Source: Cubamyces lactineus (taxonomy: Eukaryota > Basidiomycota > Agaricomycetes > Polyporales > Polyporaceae). Taken from it: 64,000 bases of DNA. The stretch spans positions 62,001 through 126,000 of the forward strand of contig JACDTU010000017.1 of the NCBI GenBank assembly GCA_022376465.1, written 5' to 3'. The position numbers were made by a program, and so were the translations under genes. How positions within the stretch are numbered: the first letter of the stretch is position 1; each line of letters begins with the position of its first letter. Under the pieces are notes generated by a model that was not told the origin of the DNA, searched no databases, and saw only the letters and a list, made by a program, of their open reading frames with translations. Shown here piece after piece: positions 34,519 through 46,735 of the stretch.

Positions 34519-35597
34519 ATGTCGGAGCTCGGCTTCAACATCTGGGGGGCGGTGGCGGGCGTCCTGGGCACCTTCACTATCATCCCTTTTGTGTGGGGTT
34601 TATTCAAGAGTCAGATGCCGTCCGGAAAGCTCGCCGCCCTCGATGCGCTGTTGAACCAGACTCAAAAGCTTCTTGACACCAGCGTTCAAGAGGGTTTGAT
34701 CATGGAAGAACGGTTCCGCTTCATGATGCGGACGTGAGTCCTCCCATCCGCTATGTGCGCAATGCAGGACTTACACATGGCGGCATTCTAGGACGAGGAA
34801 ACGCATTGATAAAGTACGGGCTGAAATATACGGTGCACATTCGCTGAAGGAAGACCTGCGCAATTGGAGGAAAGGTCTATCTACCCGCTGCTCGCTGCTA
34901 TGCGAAGAACTCGATGTCATACGCGCATCAATCGCTGTAAGTCTATCAATCTCTTATATCTTTCCAAGATAACTGAATCCGATGCTTCCGAACGACAGCG
35001 GAGCAGTGCCGAAGAGAGGGATAGATTGGATGCCTTGGGAAGGGTTCCCGAGTTAGTCGCGTCTTCGTGCTCGCCAGGTTAGCTTCTTGTTTCCCGTCGC
35101 GTCCATAACGTACTCAGAGACAAGTAGCTCGACCTATCTCGGATACATCCCCTCCTTCGCAGATGTCGGCCGCAAAGGATGTGGACGGACAGTCTGCCGA
35201 CTCGCAGACTTCTCATCAACCACCTCACACCACCACCTCGTCGTCTTCAGGAGACCAGGCTCATTCAGATGAACACCTTGAACGCGCGGAGTTTCTGGTG
35301 TTGGTACAGAAAAAGAAGAAACGCAATGTCTCGCAGCGAGCCGTGCTGCTCCGCTTTGGCAGGCACCTGTCCCTTCCTAACTGCCCTCGTACCACCCGTG
35401 GTATTGTTCTATCCACCAGGCCTCTTGCGACAGGCAATGGCGGCTTGTCTACGCTCGCCAAACACATCCTTCGTCGTTCAGATGATGCTGGTCTGCCCTA
35501 CACGGTCGGCGACATACGACATCCCTTGGCATTTGCCGCCTTGCCGCCGAGTCTATTACAAGACGGCTACGACGGCGATGACGAGAGCGATGTCTAA
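34519..35597 (+). CDS. P8: array partner, membrane-anchored helical protein
   Basis: Exons 34519-34733, 34792-34936, 34969-35077 and 35128-35597 give 312 aa. MSELGFNIWGAVAGVLGTF starts the membrane helix, followed by KLAALDALLNQTQKLLD, closer to the KLxxLD wording of P9-P10. The third exon is longer than usual (109 nt). The tail lacks the DADL motif and instead has a lysine cluster, VQKKKKRNVSQR, and an acidic DGYDGDDESDV end. Intron 2 is very short (32 nt), which is a weak point; the acceptor CCAAG is fixed only by frame and position. Confidence 0.75.
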
Positions 35598-36920
35598 TGT
35601 ACCGTCTTCCGCTTATGGATTCGACTGCCTACAGTCTGTCCAGATCGCATCCTGCTTTATGCTTTCTTCTCTTCCTCTTCCGTGCTGTGTGGTCCGTTCC
35701 CGAGTATGTCTTCGCGTTTCCCCTCCCATCTATGTTTGTATTATGTCCATAAAGGACTACAACGTGTCATCTGGTCCATGGTCACTACAGCAGGGCTGTA
35801 TCCACTTCTCCGGCTGCTATGCACTGCTTTGCAATGTTGTATCTCGCCACTTTTGATGTCAGCGTACTGTACTCGGAGGTGAGATTGAGGGTCCATTGTC
35901 AGCACCGGTACGCTCGCGCAACTGCAGCTTTGAAACCATGATGCTTATGACCACGTGGTTATCTCTGCCGTGCGGCGTTTGGCTCAGGCTGGATAAGCTA
36001 ATACCTCCGTCGGCTGCCGGCTGCACTCAATCGCAGCCTATAGGCTCGCTGCGGCGGATACTGCCAGCTTGTTCAGGTACGCACCGCCCTCAAGCTTCTC
36101 GTGATGCATCGATACGCACATTCTACATGAGGCTTGCTTCTTCTCTCGTCTAGATTTCCGTCCTCGCGAATTCTGATCTCGCTGCTTTTAGGCGCACGCG
36201 TCTGCGCGGCAGCGAGTCCAACAAACACGAGCATCACAACAAGTGGCGGTGGCGTAGAAAACTGTCCTGCACTGGAGGATATCAAGCATACAGAAGACGG
36301 ACAACTGTTAGGACGTGTACAACGGTAGTCTTGTATTCCTAGTTTGCATGCTAACTCACGCTTACATTGCTCAGTAGTGTTCAAAGCGACGCGATGATAT
36401 TGTACTTGACAATTACAAGGAAAGTGGCCTTGTCTACTGAGGGGCCGCAGCTGTGTGAAGAACGTGAGCATATCTCTACGCCACATTCAGCGGGCATCCC
36501 TATCCGTACTAGAGCTGCAGCACTCACTATATCGTTCGCACGAATAATCAGAGGTCGGTAGTACGCTTCCATTTAATCGATGGCTCCATACCCTTCCGCT
36601 CAATCGTCCTCCCGTTTCCCAGTATGGTCCTAAGAGCACTCCAATAATTGGGTCGGACGTCACGGGCTATGATTTCCATCAATCTGAGAGGAAGAAGGGA
36701 CCGCGGCCAGAGTGAGGGCGTGCTCATGTTGGTTCTGGACGCGTGAAGTGATGCGATCCGGCACCCTCAAATTTCGCCTTCACGCTGTGAGCGCCAATCG
36801 TCGAGGCCTATAAGAGAACAACGCCTCCCCTGGGCTAAGGGACGCCCCGTGCATAGCTCACACATCGCCCCTGAGAATCGCCAGGCTGCCCCTCACACCT
36901 TCCAGCAGCCTTTCGCCACC
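35598..36920. other. Spacer between P8 and L1
   Basis: No kinase is found on the minus strand where the L1 partner would be expected. A hydrophobic frame around 36134-36328 looks like a signal peptide but has no supported start. A CCTATAAGAG TATA-like site lies near 36807, about 110 bp before the L1 ATG. Confidence 0.45.
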
Positions 36921-37503
36921 ATGTTCCCTACTCAGCTCTCCTTGGCCACGGATGCCGACGCGCAGAGCAAGGTTGATGCCAACAAGCACATCGCTTGTTG
37001 GAATGCGCCCTTCTTCCTGTTATCGGCCTACTTCTTCGTCCTAATTATCGTCATCCCTGCTTTATGCCGGTTGGCTTCGCCCTCTCGTCGGATCAAGGCC
37101 ATCCTCCAGACGACGGGCGCACTGAGAAACGACCTCATGGCGCTCGTTGAAGAAGGCCTTCATGAGAAGGCGGTCGAAGGGTACCGTCGTCAGGTGGACG
37201 AGTAAGTGTAGCGTTATTGTCTCGCTAGGAGCGTCCCGACTAAACTGATTCCCTTAGCTTGGAGAAGCACACCCGCAGCGTACAGGCCATCTACGCCAGT
37301 CCGACCCCAGCTGGTCGCTTCATGATGGTTCTGCGCAGGCTCCCTGACTTGGAGCTTCGTAGCTTGGCCGCACAAGCCGTGCAGCTCCAAAAAGATGTCA
37401 AGGTGCGGATGCGTCCGAGTCAACGTCGTCGCCAGCCCGTATATCATTGCTGATTTCCACCTTTCTTCTCTAGCACGCCCGCAATGGGTCGCTGCTTATC
37501 TAG
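36921..37503 (+). CDS. L1: orphan partner-like membrane protein, no tail
   Basis: Exons 36921-37201, 37258-37402 and 37474-37503 give 151 aa. The start ATG lies in GCCACCATGT, a good context. After about 35 polar residues comes one membrane helix (FFLLSAYFFVLIIVIPAL), then RRIKAILQTTGALRNDLMAL and, in exon 2, a helical region. Exon 2 is 145 nt with phase 2 on entry and 0 on exit, exactly as in the P genes, which identifies it as a divergent family member despite low sequence similarity. The third exon soon meets a stop, so the linker and basic tail are missing. No kinase lies beside it. Confidence 0.7.
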
Positions 37504-39048
37504 CTGGGTGCGATAGCCAATGGTGTCTGACCAAAGTGCTCTTGCGAAGCATGTCGGGACACCGTCTGCCATCGGCCCCTCCGCAACGGCAACCTAGTAT
37601 CCATCGGATGGGAAGGCTTGTGTTAGCAAGACTCAAACCGCCATCGAGTGGACACTTGTTTGCCACCTCCCTCATATTTCCTGTCGTGATCGCCTTTAGA
37701 TATTGTGCTCGCCCTTGATGTACTTGTCTCCGAATGGAGCATCCCATTGTGATAGATGAGCTACTCGCTTTTGTCTCTCGGTTGTAGTCGTTGTGAAATC
37801 AGAATGGTTGTCTCGTGAAACTCGAAACCTCGCTGGTATTCCTGGATGCGGACAAAGAAGCGCGATTTTATGCTACCCACTCCTTGGGCTCTTTGGGCTA
37901 CTTTATTTTTCTGGATCCTGGCTTACCGCCCAGGCCCAGGGCTGTGCTAGACGTCAGGCAATGTAGTGCGCGCCTTAACGAGTATCTGTACAGTGGGCAG
38001 GGTTGTCATGTGGAGGGGCTTTGGAGATCTATGGTGGAGCTACCGACGCATTAAGGTATATTACAAGAGCTACGGGTTTACTAGGGTTTTCCTTTTTTTT
38101 CTCTTTTCTTTTTTGTCTAGGGGCCCATCGAGTGCTCTGCGAACCTCCACCGTGTTGATGCTCACTGCGGCTCGGGCTCAGAATGATACTTTCCTAGCAA
38201 AATCAGGTGCCAACATAGAAGTGAGGAAACAGCGCTGGGAATTATTGAGCCACAGAAAAGCTGCGCCGCCTACGATTATTTTCCTGGCTCCGCCACATCC
38301 CGCGGGCAAGGTGAAGTACGAACAAGATATACCTGACTTCAAACAGGGCTCTCATATGTGTATTACAGCTATCCTATTTTGCTCAGGGGGCTATCGTCGC
38401 GGTTAGCAACCGTAACGACAAGACAAGAAGGGCGGCGGAGGCTTGCGTAGCGTTCTTGCACGACTGCCAAATTGGGAACGCCGGTGTGATCACCACCGGC
38501 ATTCCTTACACGCGAACTGCTGCCAGGCGCCTACGGGTCCTTGGGTGGGCACCGCCATGTCTGCACCTTGTGACCGAAGGCATGAGTTGCCACGAGTTTT
38601 TGTTATGCATCTCCCGACCGCAAGTACAACAACGTGTTTTCTGACGCCGAACAGCCATGTATCGCTTCCGAAGGTACGTGACCCCAGCCAGGCATGCGGT
38701 GAACCCACTGGTCTGATCAGGTTTCCCCAGGTTCCTGAGCTGCGATGAGCAGGAGAAGCATTCCAGTTCGCACTTCCCGCACAGCCATGGGCGTACTCGT
38801 ATGCGTTTGCGCTATCCGATTGTGAGCTATCGATACACGCCTCATGCACGAGGTATCGCGAAGGCGCGGATGGCGACGCATCAGCGCCGTATATGTAGAG
38901 GACCGCCGCTGCCTAGGACGACACGAATCCTTCGTACCAGTGTCTCTCTCCTCACATCCTCCTCCACTTTCTCTCGCCTCGCTGCGACGCAACACTCATC
39001 TCTATTTATCACTCTGCTTTACTATCTCTTTTTCTCACTCTCTCCGAC
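37504..39048. other. Spacer between L1 and L2
   Basis: No recognisable gene and no kinase relic. CCTAGGA at 38912-38918, 131 bp before the L2 start, is the array promoter motif. Confidence 0.45.
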
Positions 39049-39795
39049 ATGGGTATTTTTTCGTACATCTTACTCGGATTCATCCTCTTCGTCTTCCTGA
39101 GACAATTGCCGTCTCACAAACTATACGTACTCACCCAAGATTTGCAAGAAGCCCAGTCATACTTTTCCGCGCGCGTAGAGGAGGGCCTGATCAGTGGCTC
39201 ATACCTGGACGACTTCCGTGCGCGGCTAAACGAGTGAGTACGCCACACAGTCCTCCAATCGACCGGAGATAACTCATTTTGGTCGTGGCATTCACTTGCA
39301 GATTGCAGGCAGAGACGGATGCTCTACAACGATTGATGAAAAGCGTCTGGCCGTTCTCCTACCGCGACTTCTGGTACATGTTCCGTGGGGTCACCAAGAA
39401 GTGCTACAAGCTACGCGACGACGTGGAGTCTGTCCGCAACAACATCTGGGTACGCATAAGCAACGCGCTTCGTGATGTTCTCGTGCTGATCAGGGTAATT
39501 GATGCAGAGACATAGCTCCCAGGAGAAGATTCGTCTTGACATGTACAAGACGGTATCGCCCAGTCTCCGTGCTCGGTGCCCGAGTGGTACGTCCGCCATA
39601 CCCTCATCTTGGCCGCTCCTCTCATGCTGAATGATAGACTACTTCACCGATGCATCTTCGCCCGCCTCCCCAACGCTGTCCCCCGTTTCCTCCCCTTCTC
39701 CGCCGCGAACCTCGTGTGCAACAACGTTCCCAACCCCATACATTAGCCCTAACAGAAGATTCGACGCGTCGATGAAGATGCCTCGTGCGATGTGA
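39049..39795 (+). CDS. L2: orphan partner-like membrane protein
   Basis: Exons 39049-39233, 39302-39449, 39508-39586 and 39638-39795 give 189 aa. The membrane helix is at the extreme N-terminus (MGIFSYILLGFILFVFLRQL), then LPSHKLYVLTQDLQEAQ and a VEEGLISGSYLDDF region like the EEGL segment of P9-P11. Exon 2 has FRGVTKKCYKLRDDVESVR. Exon 3 is the family 79 nt. The tail is short, rich in Ser/Pro (SPASPTLSPVSSPSPP) with a basic end. Intron phases are 2, 0 and 1 as in every P gene. Orphan: the nearest kinase, K9, is tail to tail with it. Confidence 0.75.
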
Positions 39796-40594
39796 CTGAT
39801 CCCCCCCTTCCTCGCCTCTCCCCTTCCCCGTCTGCCGCTCCGATACACTCGTATATATACCTAGAACGCCCGTCCGCTCGTTCCTCAACAGAACACCGCG
39901 GCCATGGTAAGACGACCTCAGTCACGTAGACCGCTGATCCTCAATTGCGAACTTGACCCCCGGATCCATCATGTTCCCTTCTTGGCCCCGACGCCCTCTC
40001 TACTCATCGCCATCTGCTGTGTTGGTGTATAATTGTGAAGCTTTGGAATCTGGATGCCTGTTGTATCGTTACCGTACTCGTGTTATCGCCCCGCTGTCTC
40101 ATGCCGCATGCTGCATGTGTATGCCCGTCAATGCAATATGTTTCCCAACGCGTTCTGAGGGTTGTGGATTCAAGTCGGATTAGTCTCACTCCTTCTAAAG
40201 CATGGTTCCCCGTATAGGCTGTCTTCGTAGATCAATCGAGAAGACACATCGGAACATTTGGAGGCCGGGGCGGGTAGTCTTCTGAGGTTGCACTGCAGGC
40301 TATCAATTGCAGCCGCTCGGGTGAGCTCTGGGTCCCAGAAAGTGCGACAACTCCTCGGATACACAACCCGGGTATCTCTCCGTACTGTATGACTGACATT
40401 GTGGTAAATTGTAGTATACAAGACGTACTGAAATATTATATCTGGGCAAGCGATACCAGAGCGCGGGCGACAGCAGATAGCATAACGAGACAGGCTAGGT
40501 TTATCCGGGTGATAGACTATCGCCAGGGCACAATAGATCAGTAGGCGGTACTTTAAGTAGTAATGGTGAATGGCACGTACGTGCTGTGTGTGGT
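39796..40594. other. 3' spacer between L2 and K9
   Basis: A stretch at about 39955-40155 (CTCATGCCGCATGCTGCATG and flanks) is repeated at about 44095-44290 between P9 and K10, so it is duplicated module flank. No gene. Confidence 0.5.
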
Positions 40595-41931
40595 CTACGT
40601 AGGTCGAACGAAACGGCGTAGCCGACTGAGCCCATCCTTGGCGGCGGCAACAGTGTCATTGAAGAGCCTTTCGTAGGCAGGCTGTGACTTGAGGCTCAAT
40701 CGCCAACGTAGAGTGGATGGGGTCAGCTTCTTCCGAGCCTTCTGGAAGATCTCGATGAGTTCTACCGCAGTCGGTCGTTGAGAGGGCTGTCGCCGCTTCA
40801 TTGCGTCGACGAGTTCGCATAGGAAATCGAGGCTATGATACTTCTGAGTCCTCGACATCAGCCTAATAGCTTGCGAGTGCACCAGAGGCAACCATACCTG
40901 GACGAACTCCTTGTCAAAGAGGTTCCCGAGGGCGTATATATCAGCTTTGAACGCGTCATATGGGACGGTCGAAGACAACTCAGGAACCTCCGCGTCGCGC
41001 CCTACGTCACCTACGACATAGGGGGACGCGTCGGGTTCGAAACGAACGGACAAGCCAAAGTCGATGTAGAAGTATTTCACGGGATGATCCATTCGAAGTA
41101 GCGGCTTGAGTTCTTCGACAATGTCCGGAGAGCAGTCCGTCCAAACAGGGTGATGGCCATTCGGATACAACGCCCTGCCGTCCATCATGATATTTGGGGG
41201 GGCGATATCCCTGTGTCAACAGCTTTGACATGGTAATGTTGATCTACACGTTGGGAGAACAACTTACCGATGCGCAATTCGTTGTCGGTGTAGGAAAGCT
41301 AAGCCCTACGCTAGGTGAACATGCGGACAAGTCAAAGAAGTAAATAGCCCACCTCTAGCATCTGTGAGACAAAGTCGATAACGTCACCGACCATCACAAA
41401 TTCCGGGTCGTCGAATGGCCGGAGGTATCTCATGACCATGATTGAGCAGGTCGCGTCCAGAGAGTCCTCGAGGACGTCTACCACTTCGACGCAGTGGTTC
41501 TCTCGGTGCTCAAGGGAGGTGAGAAAGCGCGCAATTTGCAGCTCTTGGCTGTCTTTCTTGACACTCTTCATTGCAACGAGGAGGCCATCCGATTGCCGTT
41601 TTGCGTCCATCACGTAGGGGTCCTGTCAAAGTACAATGGTTGTGAGTTGCAGATGCGAATGCACTAATTCCACACTGACGCTGGACATGATGGCATCTTC
41701 ACAAAATTCGGGGTCTAGATTCGTGTCCATCCATGAGGGTTTCCACTTCGGGGAGTATCGCGGTCTTAAGTCATATCCTTGGCTCTTTAGCGAACGAAAG
41801 CGATCTCGCCAGCGAACCTCGGACGGCGTGAGATCGTACGCGCCGTCGAGTGTGAGCTCTGCTGTGCGCTTTGAGGCTTCTGGTGACTGGAAGAAGTATG
41901 GAGGAACAACCTTAGTGTCTCCCATCGGCAT
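40595..41931 (-). CDS. K9: array protein kinase, second subtype
   Basis: Exons 41680-41931, 41353-41622, 41268-41305, 40898-41210 and 40595-40843 give 373 aa. Start MPMGDTKVVPPYFF; a second ATG two codons on is equally possible. LLVAMK replaces VAIK. HRDIAPPN and MMDGRALYPNGHHPV (Gly where K1-K8 have Ala). FYIDFGLSVRF, and FKADIYALGNLF in helix F. The tail ends RRFVRPT, two residues longer than K1-K8 and shared with K10. With K10 and K11 it forms a distinct subtype. Divergent with P9. Confidence 0.9.
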
Positions 41932-42420
41932 CGATACAAAACACGGACGGGATAGAGAGGAACCTGCGCGCTGTGGTTGACTGTGCAGGCCTCGACGGGC
42001 TCGAGTCGAAGTTACAAGTACACTAAGCGCTCAAGATTGCTCCAGATCAAGCCACAATAGACGCCGGCCTGATTGCACAAACGCCGAAGGTACTGTAACG
42101 CTTGATGCAGTACCATCACCATCCCGTACATGACCCAGGTTCGCTGATGAATATCATTTTAGGGCATCGTTCTATAGATAAATAAAGGCATCGGCCGATA
42201 TCCACGACTTACGGCTTCTCCCGAGTCCACGTACAAGGGATGCTGGTGAGTTTTCCACATGTTGCATCGCCTCGAACCCCATGCGAAAGGGACATTATCA
42301 TAGCAATCGATACGCAAGGTGCCCACGCGGTCCTAGGACGAGCAGATACTCACATATACAGCGAAGTGGCCATGTAGCCCCCACTAGCTGCCCCCCCCCC
42401 CCGCACCTCCCACTTGTACC
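41932..42420. promoter_or_regulatory. Shared divergent promoter of K9 and P9
   Basis: CCACGCGGTCCTAGGA at 42323-42338. A run of 12 C at 42391-42402 sits 18 bp before the P9 start codon, in the presumed 5' leader. Confidence 0.6.
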
Positions 42421-43585
42421 ATGCTTGACGCCTTCAACATATGGGATCTCTTCATTGGGATCGTCAGCCTTCTGACGTCTGTTCCCATCGTATATCATTG
42501 CGTCACCAGACAGCTCCCTTCCAGGAAGCTCGTTACTTTATTCGATACGCTCTCGGAGACGGAAACTCTCTACACCTCATGCATCGAGGAAGGCCTCTTG
42601 AAGGACTATGAGGCTCGTACGTTCAGTACAAATTTATCTGTGTACGTTGAGAAGCAATGTTTTGTACCAGACGGCATCGCGGCACTGACCGTACTTGTTA
42701 TCTTGCAGACTTCAGCGTCGCGCCACCGACATCCGAGTGTTGGTGCAATCTGCGAAAACGTATGGAGACGACTTCAAGAATCTCGTCCAGGGCGTCACTA
42801 GACGGATCAACCGTCTGTGCAAAGATATCAAGAAGGTCCGCTCAAAAATATCAGTAAGTGGCTAGATTATGTCGCTGTGGATCCATTGTTGAACGTGGTA
42901 CAGACAACCAGCAATCGCGAGAGGGAAAGACGACAAAGGGTAGAGGCTGAACTCCGGATGGCCGAGAATCCTCTTGAAACAGGTACGTACGTTATACTCT
43001 AGGCGATATTGGACGCTGCTCACCTATATCCAAGGCCATGAACAGGACGCCGATTTTGTCACACTCTCTGATACGGTGTCATGGTGGAACCCATGGACAT
43101 ATATCAGGTGTTGCATCGACCTCATAAGCTGTGGATGTCCGTCTCGCAACGACGACGAGGACGAGGACATACCGCCCCAGCAGGCGCCCCCGCTCACAGA
43201 GGTCGTGATCCATCAGCCAACCTCTGCACAGACTAGCGCTCCACGCCTTCCTATGCCTTCTGCGCTACTCCCACCCCTCTCAGGCCCGCAGCCATCTCCC
43301 CCTACACATTTGTCTCCTGAGCGTGGCTCTTCGATCGGCTCATCTATCTCAGAACGGTCTTCCTCGACAGCGTCGAGTCGGTGGAAGATTCGTGGTACCC
43401 CTCTATCTCGTGCTCGCGCCCTCTCGCGCCACTTGCGACGCAGTCGCATCGCACGCTCGAAGACTTCGAGTCAGGCCATCGCGATTGTTTCGCTGAAGCA
43501 GGCAGTATTCTTGCCTGAACTCCCATACATGGACGATGATCCGGAGTGGGAGGATCTCGAGTCGATGACTGTACAGGTGGCGTGA
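42421..43585 (+). CDS. P9: array partner, second subtype
   Basis: Exons 42421-42641, 42709-42853, 42904-42982 and 43035-43585 give 331 aa. N-terminus MLDAFNIWDLFIGIVSLL in place of MSDLxFNVWG, then QLPSRKLVTLFDTLSETETL and EEGLLKDYE. Exon 2 ends CKDIKKVRSKIS and exon 3 has NRERERRQRVEAEL, a highly charged helix. The tail has a tryptophan/cysteine stretch (WWNPWTYIRCCIDLISCGC), a long Pro/Ser linker, a basic segment RALSRHLRRSRIARSK and an acidic PEWEDLE end shared with P10. The DADL motif of P1-P6 is absent. Confidence 0.83.
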
Positions 43586-44709
43586 ACACCGTGCCACGCG
43601 AAGTTGCCTGCAACTTCAGCAGCGAGACGCCTACCACACAACCCCGTGACTGACGTGCTTATTTCCATCTCTTGCATCCTATGTCCACACTTCCTCAGCA
43701 CTGTTTGTCGTCTTATGCGCTGCTTCGAGATTGACCATCCATGTTCTAGGTCCCCGTTGCTGTTCGCATCTCCCTCTCATGCATAGGTGTCCCATTTCAA
43801 CCAGCTATGCATGTACCTTGCCAGATTTGTGATAGCAATGTGTAATCTATGTACTCACCATGTTCGCCGTGTAATGGATGCGACACGATAATGATCTTGT
43901 GTGATCCTTGGCCCTGGGAATCGTCAAAGATCAGAGCAATTCTGGATTGAGGGGTCCTGCGGTGTGGGATCATACAAGAACTTGGGAGACTGCGACAGCC
44001 CAGGTAATGCGACAAGACTTGACCTGCACGACTATGTTGAACATCGATTATGAAGGGGGAAGCCACGTACACCTCTGATCCTCGATCGTGAAATGGACCC
44101 TCGGATCCATCATCCTCCCCTCTCGACCCCGACGCCCTCTCTTCCGTGACGCATCATGCGCCATTTGCTGCTTTGGTGTATGATTCTGAAGCCTTGGGCG
44201 CTTGTTGTATCATTACTGTCTTCGTGTAATCGCCTGGCTGTCTCATGCCGCATGCTGCATGCGTATGCCCGCCAATGCAATATGTTATCCTACACTTTTC
44301 TATAGCTGCGAAATGAGGACCGCATAACGACTGCCCGACTGCCCCCAAGACGCGTGTTCCCGTATTCGACCGTCACCGTGGAGGGTAGCGATCGAGAGAT
44401 TCACCTGCCAGTGGAAGACCCCAATCGAGACGGGAACCGCTCTGCTCGAGGCCTAGGGCCCACCGCGTGAAGAGATCCATTGAAGGTTTGATTACTACAC
44501 CGTATCGTACAACTTCCATTGGGGTGAACTGTAGTATACAAACGCGTTAGAGAATTATGTCTGAGTGAGCGGTACCAGAGCGCGAGCGACAACAGATAAC
44601 ATAACGAGAGACCGGGTAGGTATACTCGAGGACTACACTGAGAGGAAGAGAGGATTTCAGCTAGGCCCAATGGAGAGACGGCGAATAGTACGTACGGGCT
44701 ATGCAAGAT
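43586..44709. other. 3' spacer between P9 and K10
   Basis: Second copy of the flank described at 39955-40155, here at about 44095-44290. No gene recognised. Confidence 0.5.
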
Positions 44710-46046
44710 CTACGTGGGCCGAACGAAGCGGCGAAGCTGGCTGATGCCATCCTTCGCAACGGCGACGGTGTCATACAAGAGTCGCTCGTACGCTGGTTCT
44801 GACTTCGAGCCTAACCGCCAGCGGATGCCCGAAGGGGTCAGCGTCTTCTTCGTCTTCTGAAACATCTCGACGAGCTCGTCTGCGGTTGGCCGTAGCGGAG
44901 GTTGCTGGCGCTTCATGACATCGATCAGCGAGCGTAGGAACTCGAGGCCGTGGTATTTCTTACTCGAGCACATCAGCGACGCGAGACGTGGGACACGTGT
45001 GAGACGAGTGATGCTCACCTGGGCCAACTCTTTGTCGAAAAGGTTTCCAAGGGCATAGATGTCCGCCTTGAACCCGTCATATGGAATAGTAGAGGATAGC
45101 TCAGGGACTTCTGCATCCCGCCCTACATCACCTACGACGAGCGTGGACGAACCCGGTGCAAAACGGACCGAGAGTCCGAAGTCGACGTAGAAGTACTTGA
45201 CCGGGTGGTCCATGCGATGTAGTGGAACAAGATCCTCGATTGCGTCAGGGGAGCGATCTCTCCAGATCGGATGATGCCCTTGAGGATACAACGACCGTCC
45301 GTCCATCATGACGTTCGGAGGGGCTATGTCGCTATTCACAGCGATGCGTGAGGTCTGGGACAACTGTGACAGATACAGTTGCATACCGATGCGCGACGCG
45401 CTGGTTATGCAGGAAAGCCAGGCCCTGGTGTGTGTCAGCAAGACTAGAACGACCATGTAAGGAGCGTCTTACCTCTAACATCTGGGAAACGAAGTCGACG
45501 ACATCGCCCACCATCGTGAGCTCGGGGTCGTCCCAAGGTCGGAGATATTGCATGACCATCAGCGAAATGGTGGGGTCGAGGGGATCGTCCAGTACATCGA
45601 TCATAGGGACACAATGGTTGGCGTCGTGTTGCACCGAAGAAAGGAACCGTGAGATCTGGAGCTCCTGGCTCCCCTTCTTAATGGTCTTGATTGCAACAAG
45701 TTGCCCGTCAGTTTGACGTGTAGCGTCAATAACGTCTGGGTTCTAAAAGATACCTGTCAGCGAAGGCCGTGGTACATCAATAGCGGTCGAACCGCCGGAC
45801 ATTTAGGACGACTGAGTCCTCGCAAAAATCAGGGTCGAGGTTTGTGCCAGTCCATGAAGGTTTCCACTTTGGGTGGTATCGAGCCCGTAGTTTATATCTT
45901 TTCTTGAGCAGGTATTCGTAACGATCTTTCCAGGGTACCTCGCACGTTATGAGGTTGTAGACGCCATTGTTGGTGAGGTCGGCTTGCCGTCGAGCAGCGT
46001 CGGGCGGCAAGTAGATATAGCCAGGAAGTTTCTTCTGTTCAACCAT
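44710..46046 (-). CDS. K10: array protein kinase, second subtype
   Basis: Exons 45801-46046, 45473-45742, 45387-45424, 45019-45331 and 44710-44958 give 371 aa. The N-terminus MVEQKKLPGYIYLPPD is three residues shorter than in K1-K6. The first donor, GTCCGG, is weak but no better site keeps the frame. QLVAIK, HRDIAPPN, FYVDFGLSVRF and GDVGRDAEVPELSS. It ends RRFVRPT like K9. Divergent with P10 across an enlarged 689-bp gap. Confidence 0.88.
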
Positions 46047-46735
46047 ACGAGAAGAAAAGGGTGCGGGAGCTCAATGCCCGGGGGTTGGATCTGTGAGTGC
46101 TCTGTTGGCTAAGCACTGTTGCGACTGTCCTGCAAGGATATAGCCGCATGCAACCAATTCGTGAATCGTGATCGACTCACAGATCTGGTTCTGTTTTAGG
46201 AAGGAGCAAGCACGTGAGCGTGAGAATGTCTAGTCGCCGGCGCCGCCGACTCAGCCTCCGGGTCCCTACTAGACACACCTGCAGTTTGTTGTTCTACTGC
46301 CACGGCAGGATGTGTAGGCATGCCGCGTTCCGGTGGAGCATATTGTATAAGGTAGGAAAGAACTGTTCAGACCTCTTATATATGTCGCACGTTCATTATG
46401 TCTTCTCTCCTCATCGCTCGCGCTAACGCCTTCTCACTACAGAATCGTACAGATCCCCACATGCTCTTCTAATGATGGCAGCGCCCACGGTTCGCCTCGA
46501 ACGCCCTAGCCATGACTCGTACAGCTGGGTACTGACCAAGCTCTGGAATGGTTAAGCGAGAGAAGCAGGTCTTCGTGCCCGCATCGCCCTTTCCGCGAGT
46601 GTGCTAGGGTTGATGAGCGTGTCGCCCACGAGGCCTACCTCCTAGGATTGGCCGACTTGTTCTCACTTATACTCCCGAAGCCGCATACCTCAGCTCCCAA
46701 TACCCCCCACATACCGCCACTAGCCTCCGCGAAAA
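46047..46735. promoter_or_regulatory. Shared divergent promoter of K10 and P10
   Basis: CCTAGGA at 46641-46647, preceded by CCACG at 46626-46630; 89 bp from the P10 ATG. Confidence 0.55.

Noticed and set aside
36134..36328. Possible small secreted protein (hydrophobic start, then Thr/Ser-rich)
   Set aside because: The frame starts at TTG, the nearest ATG is followed by a stop in its own frame, and no splice model was convincing.
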